Source of the DNA: Streptomyces sp. CB01635
GTDB lineage: Bacteria > Actinomycetota > Actinomycetes > Streptomycetales > Streptomycetaceae
Direction of reading: 5' to 3'
Assembly (NCBI RefSeq): GCF_002803065.1
Contig: NZ_NNBL01000021.1
Span: forward strand, 1 to 64,000
Length of the DNA stretch: 64,000 bases
This document shows positions 17,893 to 30,450 of the stretch, piece after piece; the first letter of the stretch is position 1; each line of letters begins with the position of its first letter. A program made the position numbers and the translations under genes. The notes beneath the pieces are model-generated. The model saw only the letters and a list, made by a program, of their open reading frames with translations, was not told the origin of the DNA and searched no databases.

Positions 17893-18393
17893 TCAGAGGT
17901 CGTCGTGTGCGACGGCGCGACGCGCGTCGGCGTCCAGGACGCCCCAGCTGATGAGCTGCTCGGTGAGGACCGAGGGCGACTGGTCGTAGATGACGGCGAG
18001 GGTGCGCAGGTCGTCCTGGCGGATCGACAGCACCTTGCCGTTGTAGTCGCCACGCTGGGACTGGATCGTCGCCGCGTAGCGCTGCAGGGGGCCCGCCTTC
18101 TCCGGCGGGACGTGGGCCAGGCGCTCCAGGTCGAGGACGAGCTTGGGCGGGGGCTCGGCCGCACCGCCCGGCGTGGTGCCCGGCAGGAGCTCCTGCACCG
18201 GCACCCCGTAGAAGTCCGCCAGCTCGGCGAGGCGCTGCACGGTCACGGCACGGTCGCCGCGCTCGTACGAACCGACCACGACCGCCTTCCAGCGTCCCTG
18301 GGACTTCTCCTCGACACCGTGGAGGGAAAGGCCCTGCTGGGTGCGGATGGCGCGGAGCTTGGCCCCGAGCTGTTTGGCGTATTCGCTGGACAT
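17893..18393 (-). CDS. bldD: Developmental master regulator BldD
   Basis: A 166-residue transcription factor that represses sporulation genes during vegetative growth when dimerised by tetrameric c-di-GMP. The N-terminal helix-turn-helix spans about residues 8-62 (RTQQGLSLHGVEEKSQGRWK, YERGDRAVTVQRLAELADFYG). The C-terminal domain carries the c-di-GMP signature RGD-X8-RQDD intact: R114-G115-D116 and R125-Q126-D127-D128. The ATG at 18393 matches the known protein length. It is divergent from pyrR, with a consensus promoter and a palindrome at the -10. In S. coelicolor this is the SCO1489 locus. Confidence 0.98.
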   Translation of the reverse strand: MSSEYAKQLGAKLRAIRTQQGLSLHGVEEKSQGRWKAVVVGSYERGDRAVTVQRLAELADFYGVPVQELLPGTTPGGAAEPPPKLVLDLERLAHVPPEKAGPLQRYAATIQSQRGDYNGKVLSIRQDDLRTLAVIYDQSPSVLTEQLISWGVLDADARRAVAHDDL

Positions 18394-18439
18394 ATAGCTC
18401 CCGGACGCTGTATCAACGTGCGGCTCCGCCGCGTGGCTG

Positions 18440-18482
18440 GTAACTCACTGTGAGGTTACGCAGCGTTACTTGGCTGCGTCAA
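18440..18482 (-). promoter_or_regulatory. bldD promoter with overlapping candidate BldD operator
   Basis: On the minus strand TTGACG (18482-18477) and TAACCT (18458-18453) are separated by 18 nt. An imperfect palindrome, GTAAC-TCAC-T-GTGA-G-GTTAC (18440-18459), covers the -10 and start region. Read on the minus strand it contains AGTGA followed by TTACC, close to the published BldD half sites AGTGA/TCACC. Autorepression of bldD is established in S. coelicolor; that this palindrome is the operator is inferred from the sequence. Confidence 0.7.
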
Positions 18483-18601
18483 GCCGAGTGGTCCGATACC
18501 GACCTTCCCCCGGAACGGCGTCTCTCGCACCTCCAGGGGGGTGATCAGCGGCGTTCCGGGCCTGGTACCGTGGATGGCGCAAATCCGACGTCCTTTAAGG
18601 T

Positions 18602-18625
18602 CCGTCCCGTGAGGCGGAGAAGGGG
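18602..18625 (+). promoter_or_regulatory. PyrR-binding RNA loop overlapping the pyrR ribosome-binding site
   Basis: CCGTC (18602-18606) and GGCGG (18613-18617) form a stem closing the hexaloop CCGTGA (18607-18612). The sequence TCCCGTGAGGC fits the PyrR-binding consensus UCCNGNGAGGY. The purine-rich Shine-Dalgarno (AGAAGGGGG, 18618-18626) follows directly, 10 nt before the ATG. PyrR bound with UMP would therefore mask the ribosome-binding site, as described for mycobacterial PyrR. No classical terminator/antiterminator pair is seen. Confidence 0.75.
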
Positions 18626-18635
18626 GTCCGTTTTT

Positions 18636-19211
18636 ATGGACATCAGCAGCTCCGATGAGGCACGCCCCGTACTCGAGGGTCCCGACATCGCGCGGGTACT
18701 GACCCGCATCGCTCACGAGATCGTCGAGCGCGCCAAGGGCGCCGAAGACGTCGTGCTCCTGGGCATTCCCACCCGCGGCGTCTTCCTGGGCCGCCGGCTC
18801 GCGGACAAGCTCGAAGAGATCACCGGACGCAAGATCCCGGTCGGCTCCCTCGACATCACCATGTACCGCGACGACCTGCGCATGCACCCGCCGCGGGCGC
18901 TGGCCCGCACGGAGATCCCCGCCGACGGCATCGACGGCCGCCTCGTCGTCCTCGTCGACGACGTGCTCTTCTCCGGCCGCACCATCCGCGCCGCACTCGA
19001 CGCCCTGAACGACATCGGGCGCCCCCGCGCCGTGCAGCTCGCGGTCCTCGTCGACCGCGGCCACCGCGAACTCCCCATTCGCGCCGACTACGTCGGCAAG
19101 AACCTCCCCACGTCGCTGCGGGAGACGGTCAAGGTCCAGCTCGCCGAGGAGGACGGACGCGACTCCGTGCTGCTCGGCGCCAAGCGGACCGCTCCGGCCG
19201 GCGAGCAGTAG
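18636..19211 (+). CDS. pyrR: Bifunctional pyr operon regulator / uracil phosphoribosyltransferase PyrR
   Basis: 191 residues; senses UMP and binds pyr mRNA, and has UPRTase activity in many species. The PRPP-binding loop is VVLVDDVLFSGRT (about residues 104-116). The DITMYRDDL and RAVQLAVLVDRGHRELPI segments are family signatures. The ATG at 18636 follows a strong SD. It is the first gene of an eight-gene pyrimidine operon ending at pyrF. Confidence 0.96.
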   Translation: MDISSSDEARPVLEGPDIARVLTRIAHEIVERAKGAEDVVLLGIPTRGVFLGRRLADKLEEITGRKIPVGSLDITMYRDDLRMHPPRALARTEIPADGIDGRLVVLVDDVLFSGRTIRAALDALNDIGRPRAVQLAVLVDRGHRELPIRADYVGKNLPTSLRETVKVQLAEEDGRDSVLLGAKRTAPAGEQ

Positions 19212-19292
19212 CCGCCCTCAGCCCGACCCTGAGGGTGCTGCCGCGCGCCCGTATGCCCGAATACTCCTGAACTTTCCTACGGAGCCTCCCCG

Positions 19293-20270
19293 ATGATGCG
19301 ACACCTCATCTCGGCCGCCGACCTCACCCGCGACGACGCCGTCCTCATCCTCGACACCGCCGAGGAGATGGCCCGGGTCGCCGACCGGCCGATCAAGAAG
19401 CTGCCCGCCCTGCGCGGCCGCACGATCTGCAACCTCTTCTTCGAGGACTCGACCCGCACCCGGATCTCCTTCGAGGCCGCCGAGAAGCGCCTCTCCGCGG
19501 ACGTCATCAACTTCGCCGCCAAGGGATCCAGCGTCTCCAAGGGCGAGTCCCTCAAGGACACCGCGCAGACCCTGGAGGCGATGGGCGTCGACGCCGTCGT
19601 CATCCGGCACGGCGCATCCGGCGCGCCCTACCGCCTCGCCACCTCGGGCTGGATCGACGCCCCGGTCATCAACGCGGGCGACGGCACCCACCAGCACCCC
19701 ACGCAGGCGCTCCTCGACGCGTTCACGATGCGTCGCCGCCTGGTCGGGCGCGACGCCGGACTCGGCAAGGACCTCGAGGGCAAGCGCATCACGCTCGTCG
19801 GGGACGTCCTGCACAGCCGCGTCGCCCGCTCGAACGTCGACCTGCTGCACACCCTCGGCGCCGAGGTCACCCTCGTCGCCCCGCCGACCCTCGTCCCGGT
19901 CGGCGTCGAGACCTGGCCCTGCGAGGTCTCGTACGACCTCGACAGCACCCTGCCGAAGTCCGACGCCGTCATGATGCTGCGCGTTCAGCGTGAGCGGATG
20001 AACGCCGCCTTCTTCCCGACCGAGCGCGAGTACTCGCGTCGCTACGGCCTGGACGGCGACCGCATGGCGAAGATGCCCGAGCACGCCATCGTGATGCACC
20101 CGGGCCCGATGGTCCGCGGCATGGAGATCACCGCCGAGGTCGCCGACTCCGACCGCTGCACGGTCATCGAGCAGGTCGCCAACGGCGTCTCCATCCGCAT
20201 GGCCGTCCTGTACCTGCTTCTGGGCGGCAACGAGCCCGCCGTCACCCACACCCGTACCGAGGAGAAGTAA
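19293..20270 (+). CDS. pyrB: Aspartate carbamoyltransferase catalytic subunit
   Basis: 325 residues; makes carbamoyl-aspartate from carbamoyl phosphate and aspartate. The carbamoyl phosphate site FEDSTRTRISFE (STRTR at 53-57) and HPTQALLDAFT are present, as are the aspartate-loop residues around LRVQRER. No regulatory subunit (pyrI) is present, as expected in actinobacteria. The second codon is also ATG, so the start could be three bases later. pyrC follows after 5 nt. Confidence 0.97.
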   Translation: MMRHLISAADLTRDDAVLILDTAEEMARVADRPIKKLPALRGRTICNLFFEDSTRTRISFEAAEKRLSADVINFAAKGSSVSKGESLKDTAQTLEAMGVDAVVIRHGASGAPYRLATSGWIDAPVINAGDGTHQHPTQALLDAFTMRRRLVGRDAGLGKDLEGKRITLVGDVLHSRVARSNVDLLHTLGAEVTLVAPPTLVPVGVETWPCEVSYDLDSTLPKSDAVMMLRVQRERMNAAFFPTEREYSRRYGLDGDRMAKMPEHAIVMHPGPMVRGMEITAEVADSDRCTVIEQVANGVSIRMAVLYLLLGGNEPAVTHTRTEEK

Positions 20271-20275
20271 GAACC

Positions 20276-21562
20276 ATGAGCAAGATCCTTATCCGAGGTG
20301 CGAAGGTGCTCGGCGGCGAGCAGCAGGACGTCCTGGTCGACGGCTCCGTCATCGAGGCGGTCGGCACCGGCCTGTCCGCCGAGGGCGCCCAGGTCGTCGA
20401 GGCCGGCGGCAAGGTGCTCCTGCCGGGTCTCGTCGACCTGCACACCCACCTGCGCGAGCCCGGCCGCGAGGACTCCGAGACCGTCCTCACCGGTACCCAG
20501 GCGGCCGCCTCCGGTGGCTACACCGCTGTGTTCGCCATGGCCAACACCTTCCCGGTCGCCGACACCGCCGGTGTCGTCGAGCAGGTCTACCGGCTCGGCC
20601 AGGAGCACGGCTACTGCGACGTGCAGCCCATCGGCGCCGTCACCGTCGGCCTGGAGGGCAAGAAGCTCGCCGAGCTCGGCGCCATGCACGAGTCCGCCGC
20701 CGGCGTCACCGTCTTCTCCGACGACGGCAAGTGCGTCGACGACGCGGTGATCATGCGCCGCGCCCTGGAGTACGTGAAGGCCTTCGGCGGCGTCGTCGCC
20801 CAGCACGCCCAGGAGCCCCGCCTCACCGAGGGCGCCCAGATGAACGAGGGCATCGTGTCGGCGGAGCTCGGGCTCGGCGGCTGGCCCGCCGTCGCCGAGG
20901 AGTCGATCATCGCCCGCGACGTGCTGCTCGCCGAACACGTCGGCTCCCGCGTGCACATCTGCCACCTGTCCACGGCCGGTTCGGTCGAGATCGTGCGCTG
21001 GGCCAAGTCCCGCGGCATCGACGTCACCGCCGAGGTCACCCCGCACCACCTGCTCCTCACCGACGAGCTGGTCCGCTCGTACAACCCCGTCTACAAGGTC
21101 AACCCGCCGCTGCGCACCGAGCGCGACGTGATGGCCCTGCGCGAGGCCCTCGCCGACGGCACGATCGACATCGTCGCCACCGACCACGCCCCGCACCCGC
21201 ACGAGGACAAGGACTGCGAGTGGGCCGCGGCCGCCATGGGCATGGTCGGGCTCGAGACCGCCCTGTCCGTCGTGCAGCAGACGATGGTCGAGACCGGTCT
21301 GCTCGACTGGGCCGGCGTCGCCGACCGCATGGCCGTCAAGCCCGCGCAGATCGGCGGCGCCAAGGGCCACGGACGGCCCGTCTCGGCAGGTGAGCCCGCG
21401 AACCTGGTCCTGGTCGACGCCGATTACCGTGGAGCCGTGGACCCCGCCGGCTTCGCCTCGCGCAGCCGCAACACGCCCTACGAGGGGCGTGAGCTGCCCG
21501 GGCGCGTCACGCACACGTGGCTGCGGGGCAAGGCCACGCTCGTCGACGGGAAGCTCGCGTGA
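20276..21562 (+). CDS. pyrC: Dihydroorotase
   Basis: 428 residues, class I dihydroorotase (binuclear zinc amidohydrolase) cyclising carbamoyl-aspartate. The metal-binding HTH is at residues 56-58 (GLVDLHTHLREPG). A further His lies in VHICHLSTAGS, and the catalytic Asp is in ATDHAPHPHEDK. The stop overlaps the GTG of the next gene (GTGA). Confidence 0.97.
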   Translation: MSKILIRGAKVLGGEQQDVLVDGSVIEAVGTGLSAEGAQVVEAGGKVLLPGLVDLHTHLREPGREDSETVLTGTQAAASGGYTAVFAMANTFPVADTAGVVEQVYRLGQEHGYCDVQPIGAVTVGLEGKKLAELGAMHESAAGVTVFSDDGKCVDDAVIMRRALEYVKAFGGVVAQHAQEPRLTEGAQMNEGIVSAELGLGGWPAVAEESIIARDVLLAEHVGSRVHICHLSTAGSVEIVRWAKSRGIDVTAEVTPHHLLLTDELVRSYNPVYKVNPPLRTERDVMALREALADGTIDIVATDHAPHPHEDKDCEWAAAAMGMVGLETALSVVQQTMVETGLLDWAGVADRMAVKPAQIGGAKGHGRPVSAGEPANLVLVDADYRGAVDPAGFASRSRNTPYEGRELPGRVTHTWLRGKATLVDGKLA

Positions 21563-22170
21563 CACGACTGACGCAACCACTGGCAGTGCTCGCCGCCGAA
21601 CAGAAGTCGGCGGACGTGACGGACTGGCCCGACCGGATCGGCTGGATCGTCGGGCTGCTCCTCTTCATCGCGCTCGTCTACTGGCTGATGCGCCAGGGCT
21701 GGAAGTGGCGCGGCACCCTCCAGGGCGACCTGCCGCCGCTCCCCACCGCGCCGTCCGCGCCCGGTCCGGCCAGACTTGAGCTGAGCGGCCGGTACCACGG
21801 CTCCACGACCGCGGGGCAGTGGCTCGACCGCATCGTGGCGCACGGTCTCGGCACCCGCAGCCGCGTCGAGCTCACGCTCACGGACGCGGGTCTGGACGTC
21901 GTACGCCCCGGGGCCACGGACTTCTTCATCCCCGTCGCACAGCTGCGCGAGGCCCGGCTCGACAAGGGCATCGCCGGCAAGGTCCTCACGGAGGGCGGTC
22001 TCCTGATCGTCACCTGGGGGCACGGGGACAAGCTGATCGACTCCGGCTTCCGCTCCGACCACGCCGCGGAGCAGGCCGAGTGGGTCGAGTCCCTCAACAA
22101 CATGATCGACACGAGTAGCTCAAGCAGCACGAACAGCACGACCATCACGACGGAAGGCACCGCACGATGA
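21559..22170 (+). CDS. Single-span membrane protein inside the pyr operon (PH-like)
   Basis: 203 residues, not assigned to a known function. A transmembrane helix (IGWIVGLLLFIALVYWLMRQG, about residues 25-45) is followed by a linker and a beta-rich domain (ARLELSGRYHGSTTAGQWLDRI, VELTLTDAGLDVVRPG, FFIPVAQLREARLDKG) resembling a bacterial PH-like fold. A Ser/Thr-rich tail ends the protein. It starts four bases inside pyrC and ends overlapping carA, so it is coupled to pyrimidine synthesis genes. That position is conserved in streptomycetes, but nothing in it suggests a catalytic role. Confidence 0.75.
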   Translation: MTRLTQPLAVLAAEQKSADVTDWPDRIGWIVGLLLFIALVYWLMRQGWKWRGTLQGDLPPLPTAPSAPGPARLELSGRYHGSTTAGQWLDRIVAHGLGTRSRVELTLTDAGLDVVRPGATDFFIPVAQLREARLDKGIAGKVLTEGGLLIVTWGHGDKLIDSGFRSDHAAEQAEWVESLNNMIDTSSSSSTNSTTITTEGTAR

Positions 22171-23301
22171 CGACCTCCACCCGGGGAGCCGCCAACGCTC
22201 CCGCCGTACTCGTCCTGGAGGACGGCCGCATCTTCCGCGGCCGCGCCTACGGGGCCGTGGGGGAGACCTTCGGTGAGGCGGTGTTCAACACCGGCATGAC
22301 CGGTTACCAGGAGACGCTGACCGACCCGTCGTACCACCGGCAGGTCGTCGTGATGACCGCCCCGCACGTCGGCAACACCGGCGTGAACGACGAGGACCCC
22401 GAGTCGAAGCAGATCTGGGTCGCGGGCTACGTCGTGCGGGACCCCGCGCGCGTGCCCTCCAACTGGCGCTCGCAGCGCTCGCTCGACGAGGAGCTGCGCA
22501 AGCAGGGCGTCGTCGGCATCAGCGGCATCGACACCCGCGCCCTCACCCGCCACCTGCGCGAGCGCGGCGCCATGCGCGTCGGTATCTTCTCCGGCAACGC
22601 GCTGCCCGACGACGGCACGATGCTCGCCGAGGTGCGCCAGGCGCCCGAGATGAAGGGCGCGAACCTCGCCGCCGAGGTCGCCACCAAGGAGGCGTACGTC
22701 GTCCCCGCGATCGGTGCGAAGAAGTTCACCGTCGCCGCCGTCGACCTCGGCATCAAGGGCATGACACCGCACCGGATGGCCGAGCGCGGCATCGAGGTGC
22801 ACGTGCTGCCCGCGACGGCCACGGCCGAGGACATCTACGCGGTGCGGCCCGACGGCGTGTTCTTCTCCAACGGCCCGGGCGACCCGGCCACCGCCGACGG
22901 CCCCGTCGCGGTCATGCGGGAGGTCCTCTCCCGTAAGACCCCGCTGTTCGGCATCTGCTTCGGCAACCAGATCCTCGGCCGCGCCCTCGGCTTCGGCACC
23001 TACAAGCTGAAGTACGGCCACCGCGGCATCAACCAGCCGGTGCAGGACCGCACGACCGGCAAGGTCGAGGTCACCGCGCACAATCACGGATTCGCCGTCG
23101 ACGCCCCGCTCGACAAGGTCTCCGACACCCCCTTCGGCCGCGCCGAGGTCTCCCACGTCTGCCTGAACGACCAGGTCGTCGAGGGGCTCCACCTCCTCGA
23201 CCAGCCGGCGTTCAGCGTCCAGTACCACCCCGAGGCAGCGGCGGGCCCGCACGACGCGGCCTACCTGTTCGACCGCTTCGTAGAGCTCATGGAGGGCCAG
23301 C

Positions 23302-23309
<8 letters not shown>
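22167..23309 (+). CDS. carA: Carbamoyl-phosphate synthase small subunit
   Basis: 380 residues; class I glutamine amidotransferase subunit that hands ammonia to CarB. The N-terminal domain has GRAYGAVGETFGEAVFNTGM. The glutaminase nucleophile is Cys 264 in FGICFGNQ, with His and Glu in QYHPEAAAG near the C-terminus. The ATG overlaps the preceding stop, and carB begins 8 nt before the carA stop. Confidence 0.97.
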
Positions 23310-26610
<3,301 letters not shown>

Positions 26611-26619
26611 CAGCCCACA

Positions 26620-26649
26620 GAGGGGGACATCGGAAACGGTGTCCCCCTC
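26620..26649 (+). terminator. Hairpin with GAAA tetraloop between carB and pyrD
   Basis: GAGGGGGACATCG (26620-26632) pairs with CGGTGTCCCCCTC (26637-26649) over 13 positions with one T-G pair, closing a GAAA loop. The pyrD ribosome-binding site follows within 6 nt. It may attenuate or process the operon mRNA rather than end it completely. Confidence 0.65.
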
Positions 26650-26667
26650 CGTGTGAGGACACCCACG

Positions 26668-27773
<1,106 letters not shown>

Positions 27774-27777
<4 letters not shown>

Positions 27778-28619
27778 CGGTTCTCGAACCCTTCGGCGCC
27801 CGCCTGCGCCGCGCCATGGACGAGCGCGGTCCCCTGTGCGTGGGCATCGACCCGCACGCGGCGCTCCTGTCGGCCTGGGGCCTGAACGACGACATCGACG
27901 GCCTGGAGCGCTTCACGCGGACCTCGGTCGAGGCGCTCGCCGACACCGTCGCCGTCGTCAAGCCGCAGTCGGCGTTCTTCGAGCGCTTCGGTTCGCGCGG
28001 CGTAGCCGTCCTGGAGCGCGCCGTCGCGGACCTGCGCGCCGCCGGCACGCTGGTCGTCATGGACGCCAAGCGCGGCGACATCGGCTCCACCATGGCCGCG
28101 TACGCGGAGACCTTCCTGCACAAGGACTCCCCGCTCTTCTCGGACGCCCTCACCGTCTCGCCGTACCTCGGCTACGGGTCCCTGAAGCCGGCCGTCGACC
28201 TGGCCCGTGAGTCGGGCGCCGGGCTCTTCGTCCTCGCCCTGACCTCCAACCCGGAGGGCGGCGAGGTCCAGCACGCCGTACGCGCCGACGGGCGCAATGT
28301 GGGCGCGACGATGCTCGCCCACCTCTCCGAGGAGAACGCGGGCGAGACGCCCATGGGCTCCTTCGGCGCGGTCGTCGGCGCGACGCTCGGGGACCTGTCC
28401 TCGTACGACCTGGACATCAACGGTCCGCTCCTCGCCCCGGGCATCGGCGCCCAGGGCGCGACCCCGGCGGATCTGCCGGCCGTCTTCGGTGCGGCCGCGC
28501 GCAACGTCGTCCCGAACGTCAGCCGCGCCGTCCTGAAGGCGGGCCCCTCGGTCGCCGCCCTGCGTGATGCGTCGGTCCGCTTCGCCGACGAGGTCCGCGC
28601 GGCGGTCGCCGCCGGCTGA
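27774..28619 (+). CDS. pyrF: Orotidine 5'-phosphate decarboxylase
   Basis: 281 residues, group 2 OMP decarboxylase (longer than the E. coli type), making UMP. The catalytic DAKRGDIG motif is at residues 97-104 (Lys 99). CVGIDPHAALL and the phosphate-binding region near the C-terminus (GIGAQGATPADL) fit the group. The ATG overlaps the pyrD stop by four bases. It is the last gene of the pyr operon. Confidence 0.96.
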
Positions 28620-28651
28620 CCCGATCGGGTCACGGAATCGCGGCTGTTCGA

Positions 28652-28667
28652 GGCGCTGAGAGGCGCC
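28652..28667 (+). terminator. Short hairpin after pyrF
   Basis: GGCGC (28652-28656) pairs with GCGCC (28663-28667) around a 6-nt loop, 33 nt after the pyrF stop. It is short, so termination here is tentative. The rest of 28668-28840 shows no gene or clear signal. Confidence 0.35.
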
Positions 28668-28843
28668 GCCGAGGTGCGAAAAGAGTCCTGGCGGGGGCCC
28701 GCGGGAGCCTCCTTGACCATTCCGTGATGTTTCAACGGGGCCTCGAGGAGGGGCTCGCACACGGATCCGGGCAGAAATCCGGGGCTATATGTCTGTAATG
28801 TCGGGCTCGACGGAGGCTGACCAGGACTTTTCGTCTGTTCTCG

Positions 28844-28872
28844 CTGACTCAGGCGGTCCTGGCCGCTAGTCT
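28844..28872 (+). promoter_or_regulatory. Promoter of sihF
   Basis: CTGACT (28844-28849) and TAGTCT (28867-28872) are separated by 17 nt, a good match to the principal sigma factor consensus. Transcription would start near 28879, giving a leader of about 135 nt. Confidence 0.65.
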
Positions 28873-28879
28873 CCGTCGA

Positions 28880-29014
28880 GTGGGGGCCCTCCCACGCTCT
28901 CAAGGCAGTGGGGGAGAAACGGGCGAGCGTATTGCTCGTTGCTCCCCAGGTGAGGGGCGACTAAGTTCCTCACCGGTCCGTATCCGACAGTTCGACATCC
29001 GAGGTGACGTAGGC
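28880..29014 (+). promoter_or_regulatory. Structured 5' leader of sihF
   Basis: Three hairpins can be drawn in the leader: CCCAC/GTGGG (28891-28895/28908-28912), CGAGC/GCTCG with loop GTATT (28924-28928/28934-28938), and CCCC/GGGG (28944-28947/28954-28957). The first resembles the dispersed Streptomyces intergenic palindrome also seen at 40880. Together with the interval after pyrF this accounts for the 395-nt gap; no gene is seen in it. Confidence 0.5.
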
Positions 29015-29338
29015 GTGGCTCTTCCGCCCCTTACCCCTGAACAGCGCGCAGCCGCGCTCGAAAAGGCCGCCGCGGCTCGCCGGGAGCGGGCCGAGGTCAA
29101 GAATCGACTCAAGCACTCCGGCGCCTCCTTGCACGAGGTCATCAAGCAGGGTCAGGAGAACGACGTCATCGGCAAGATGAAGGTCTCCGCCCTTCTTGAG
29201 TCTCTCCCCGGCGTGGGCAAGGTCCGCGCCAAGCAGATCATGGAGCGGCTCGGAATTTCCGAGAGCCGCCGCGTGCGTGGACTCGGTTCCAACCAGATCG
29301 CGTCCCTGGAGCGCGAGTTCGGCAGCACCGGCGCCTAG
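29015..29338 (+). CDS. sihF: Integration host factor, actinobacterial type (sIHF/mIHF)
   Basis: 107 residues, exactly the length of the S. coelicolor nucleoid protein sIHF (SCO1480). It binds DNA without sequence specificity and influences development and antibiotic production. An N-terminal helix (TPEQRAAALEKAAAARRERA) precedes the helix-two-turns-helix element with LPGVGK at residues 64-69. The GTG at 29015 has GAGG upstream; longer in-frame starts read through the leader and are not supported. It has its own promoter and terminator, between pyrF and gmk. Confidence 0.96.
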   Translation: MALPPLTPEQRAAALEKAAAARRERAEVKNRLKHSGASLHEVIKQGQENDVIGKMKVSALLESLPGVGKVRAKQIMERLGISESRRVRGLGSNQIASLEREFGSTGA

Positions 29339-29343
29339 TCCTC

Positions 29344-29371
29344 CGTGCCCGGACCGACTGGTCCGGGCACG
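29344..29371 (+). terminator. Terminator of sihF
   Basis: CGTGCCCGGACC (29344-29355) pairs perfectly with GGTCCGGGCACG (29360-29371), loop GACT, five bases after the stop. Confidence 0.85.
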
Positions 29372-29396
29372 CGGGGATAGCTGGAATAATCGCTGC

Positions 29397-29954
29397 ATGA
29401 GTGAACGTCCGCGGCTGACCGTGCTCTCCGGCCCCTCCGGGGTCGGCAAGAGCACGGTCGTCGCTCATATGCGCAAGGAACACCCCGAGGTCTGGCTGTC
29501 GGTTTCGGCCACCACCCGCAAGCCGCGACCCGGCGAGAAGCACGGTGTCCACTACTTCTTCGTCACCGACGAGGAAATGGACAAGCTGATCGCCAACGGC
29601 GAGCTGCTGGAGTGGGCCGAGTTCGCGGGCAACCGGTACGGCACCCCGCGCCGGGCCGTCCTGGACCGTCTCGAGTCGGGCGAACCCGTCCTCCTCGAGA
29701 TCGATCTCCAGGGCGCCAGACTCGTCCGCGAGTCGATGCCCGAGGCGCAGCTGGTCTTCCTCGCCCCGCCGAGCTGGGAGGAGCTGGTCCGCCGGCTCAC
29801 CGGCCGGGGGACCGAGGCCCCCGAGGTGATCGAGCGCAGACTCGCGGCAGCCAAGGTCGAACTCGCAGCCGAAGCGGAGTTCGATACGACCCTGGTCAAC
29901 ACCTCCGTCGAAGACGTGGCCCGTGAGCTGCTAGCCTTGATGAGAGTTGTTTGA
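29397..29954 (+). CDS. gmk: Guanylate kinase
   Basis: 185 residues; phosphorylates GMP to GDP. Walker A is GPSGVGKST (residues 12-20), and the GMP-binding segment contains SVSATTRKPRPGE and GVHYFFV. The LID region has RLTGRGTEAPEVIERRL. The ATG at 29397 lacks a Shine-Dalgarno and lies 7 nt after AATAAT, so the message may be leaderless or nearly so. The rpoZ gene follows after 91 nt. Confidence 0.96.
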   Translation: MSERPRLTVLSGPSGVGKSTVVAHMRKEHPEVWLSVSATTRKPRPGEKHGVHYFFVTDEEMDKLIANGELLEWAEFAGNRYGTPRRAVLDRLESGEPVLLEIDLQGARLVRESMPEAQLVFLAPPSWEELVRRLTGRGTEAPEVIERRLAAAKVELAAEAEFDTTLVNTSVEDVARELLALMRVV

Positions 29955-30007
29955 TCTTCGATCTATTTGGGATCTCGAATTCCGCCGGAGCAATCCCGCG
30001 TTTCCTT

Positions 30008-30021
30008 GATCACATGTGATC
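30008..30021. promoter_or_regulatory. Perfect 14-bp palindrome upstream of rpoZ
   Basis: GATCACATGTGATC is fully self-complementary and lies 24 nt before the rpoZ GTG, in an interval that is unusually AT-rich for this genome. It could be a repressor site or, in RNA, a small hairpin near the ribosome-binding site. Confidence 0.45.
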
Positions 30022-30045
30022 TTCAATCCCATCGGAAGGCAGAGA

Positions 30046-30318
30046 GTGTCCTCTTCCATTACCGCGCCCGAGGGCATCATCAACCCGCCGATTGATGAGC
30101 TGCTCGAGGCGACCGACTCGAAGTACAGCCTCGTGATCTACGCCGCCAAGCGCGCGCGTCAGATCAACGCGTACTACTCGCAGCTCGGTGAGGGCCTGCT
30201 CGAGTACGTCGGCCCGCTGGTGGACACCCACGTCCACGAGAAGCCGCTCTCGATCGCGCTCCGCGAGATCAACGCGGGGCTGCTGACGTCCGAGGCCATC
30301 GAGGGTCCGGCTCAGTAA
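30046..30318 (+). CDS. rpoZ: RNA polymerase omega subunit
   Basis: 90 residues, identical in length to S. coelicolor RpoZ. Omega assists RNA polymerase assembly and, in Streptomyces, influences antibiotic and morphological programs. The signature NPPIDELLEATDSKYSLVIYAAKRARQIN region is present from residue 12 onward. The GTG at 30046 has GGAAGG about 6 nt upstream; an in-frame ATG at 30016 lies within the palindrome region and lacks an SD. A strong hairpin follows the gene. Confidence 0.96.
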   Translation: MSSSITAPEGIINPPIDELLEATDSKYSLVIYAAKRARQINAYYSQLGEGLLEYVGPLVDTHVHEKPLSIALREINAGLLTSEAIEGPAQ

Positions 30319-30336
30319 GCAATCAGTTTTTCTTGG

Positions 30337-30371
30337 CCACAGGCCCGGCAGCGCGACTGCCGGGCCTGTGG
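30337..30371 (+). terminator. Terminator of rpoZ
   Basis: CCACAGGCCCGGCAG (30337-30351) pairs perfectly with CTGCCGGGCCTGTGG (30357-30371) around a 5-nt loop, 18 nt after the stop. Confidence 0.88.
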
Positions 30372-30450
30372 TGTGTCATGGAGTCGTACGGGTCCAAGGG
30401 GAGTCGTACGTTCCCGAGTGCGGGAATCCGAGTGCGGGGAGGCACGGACG

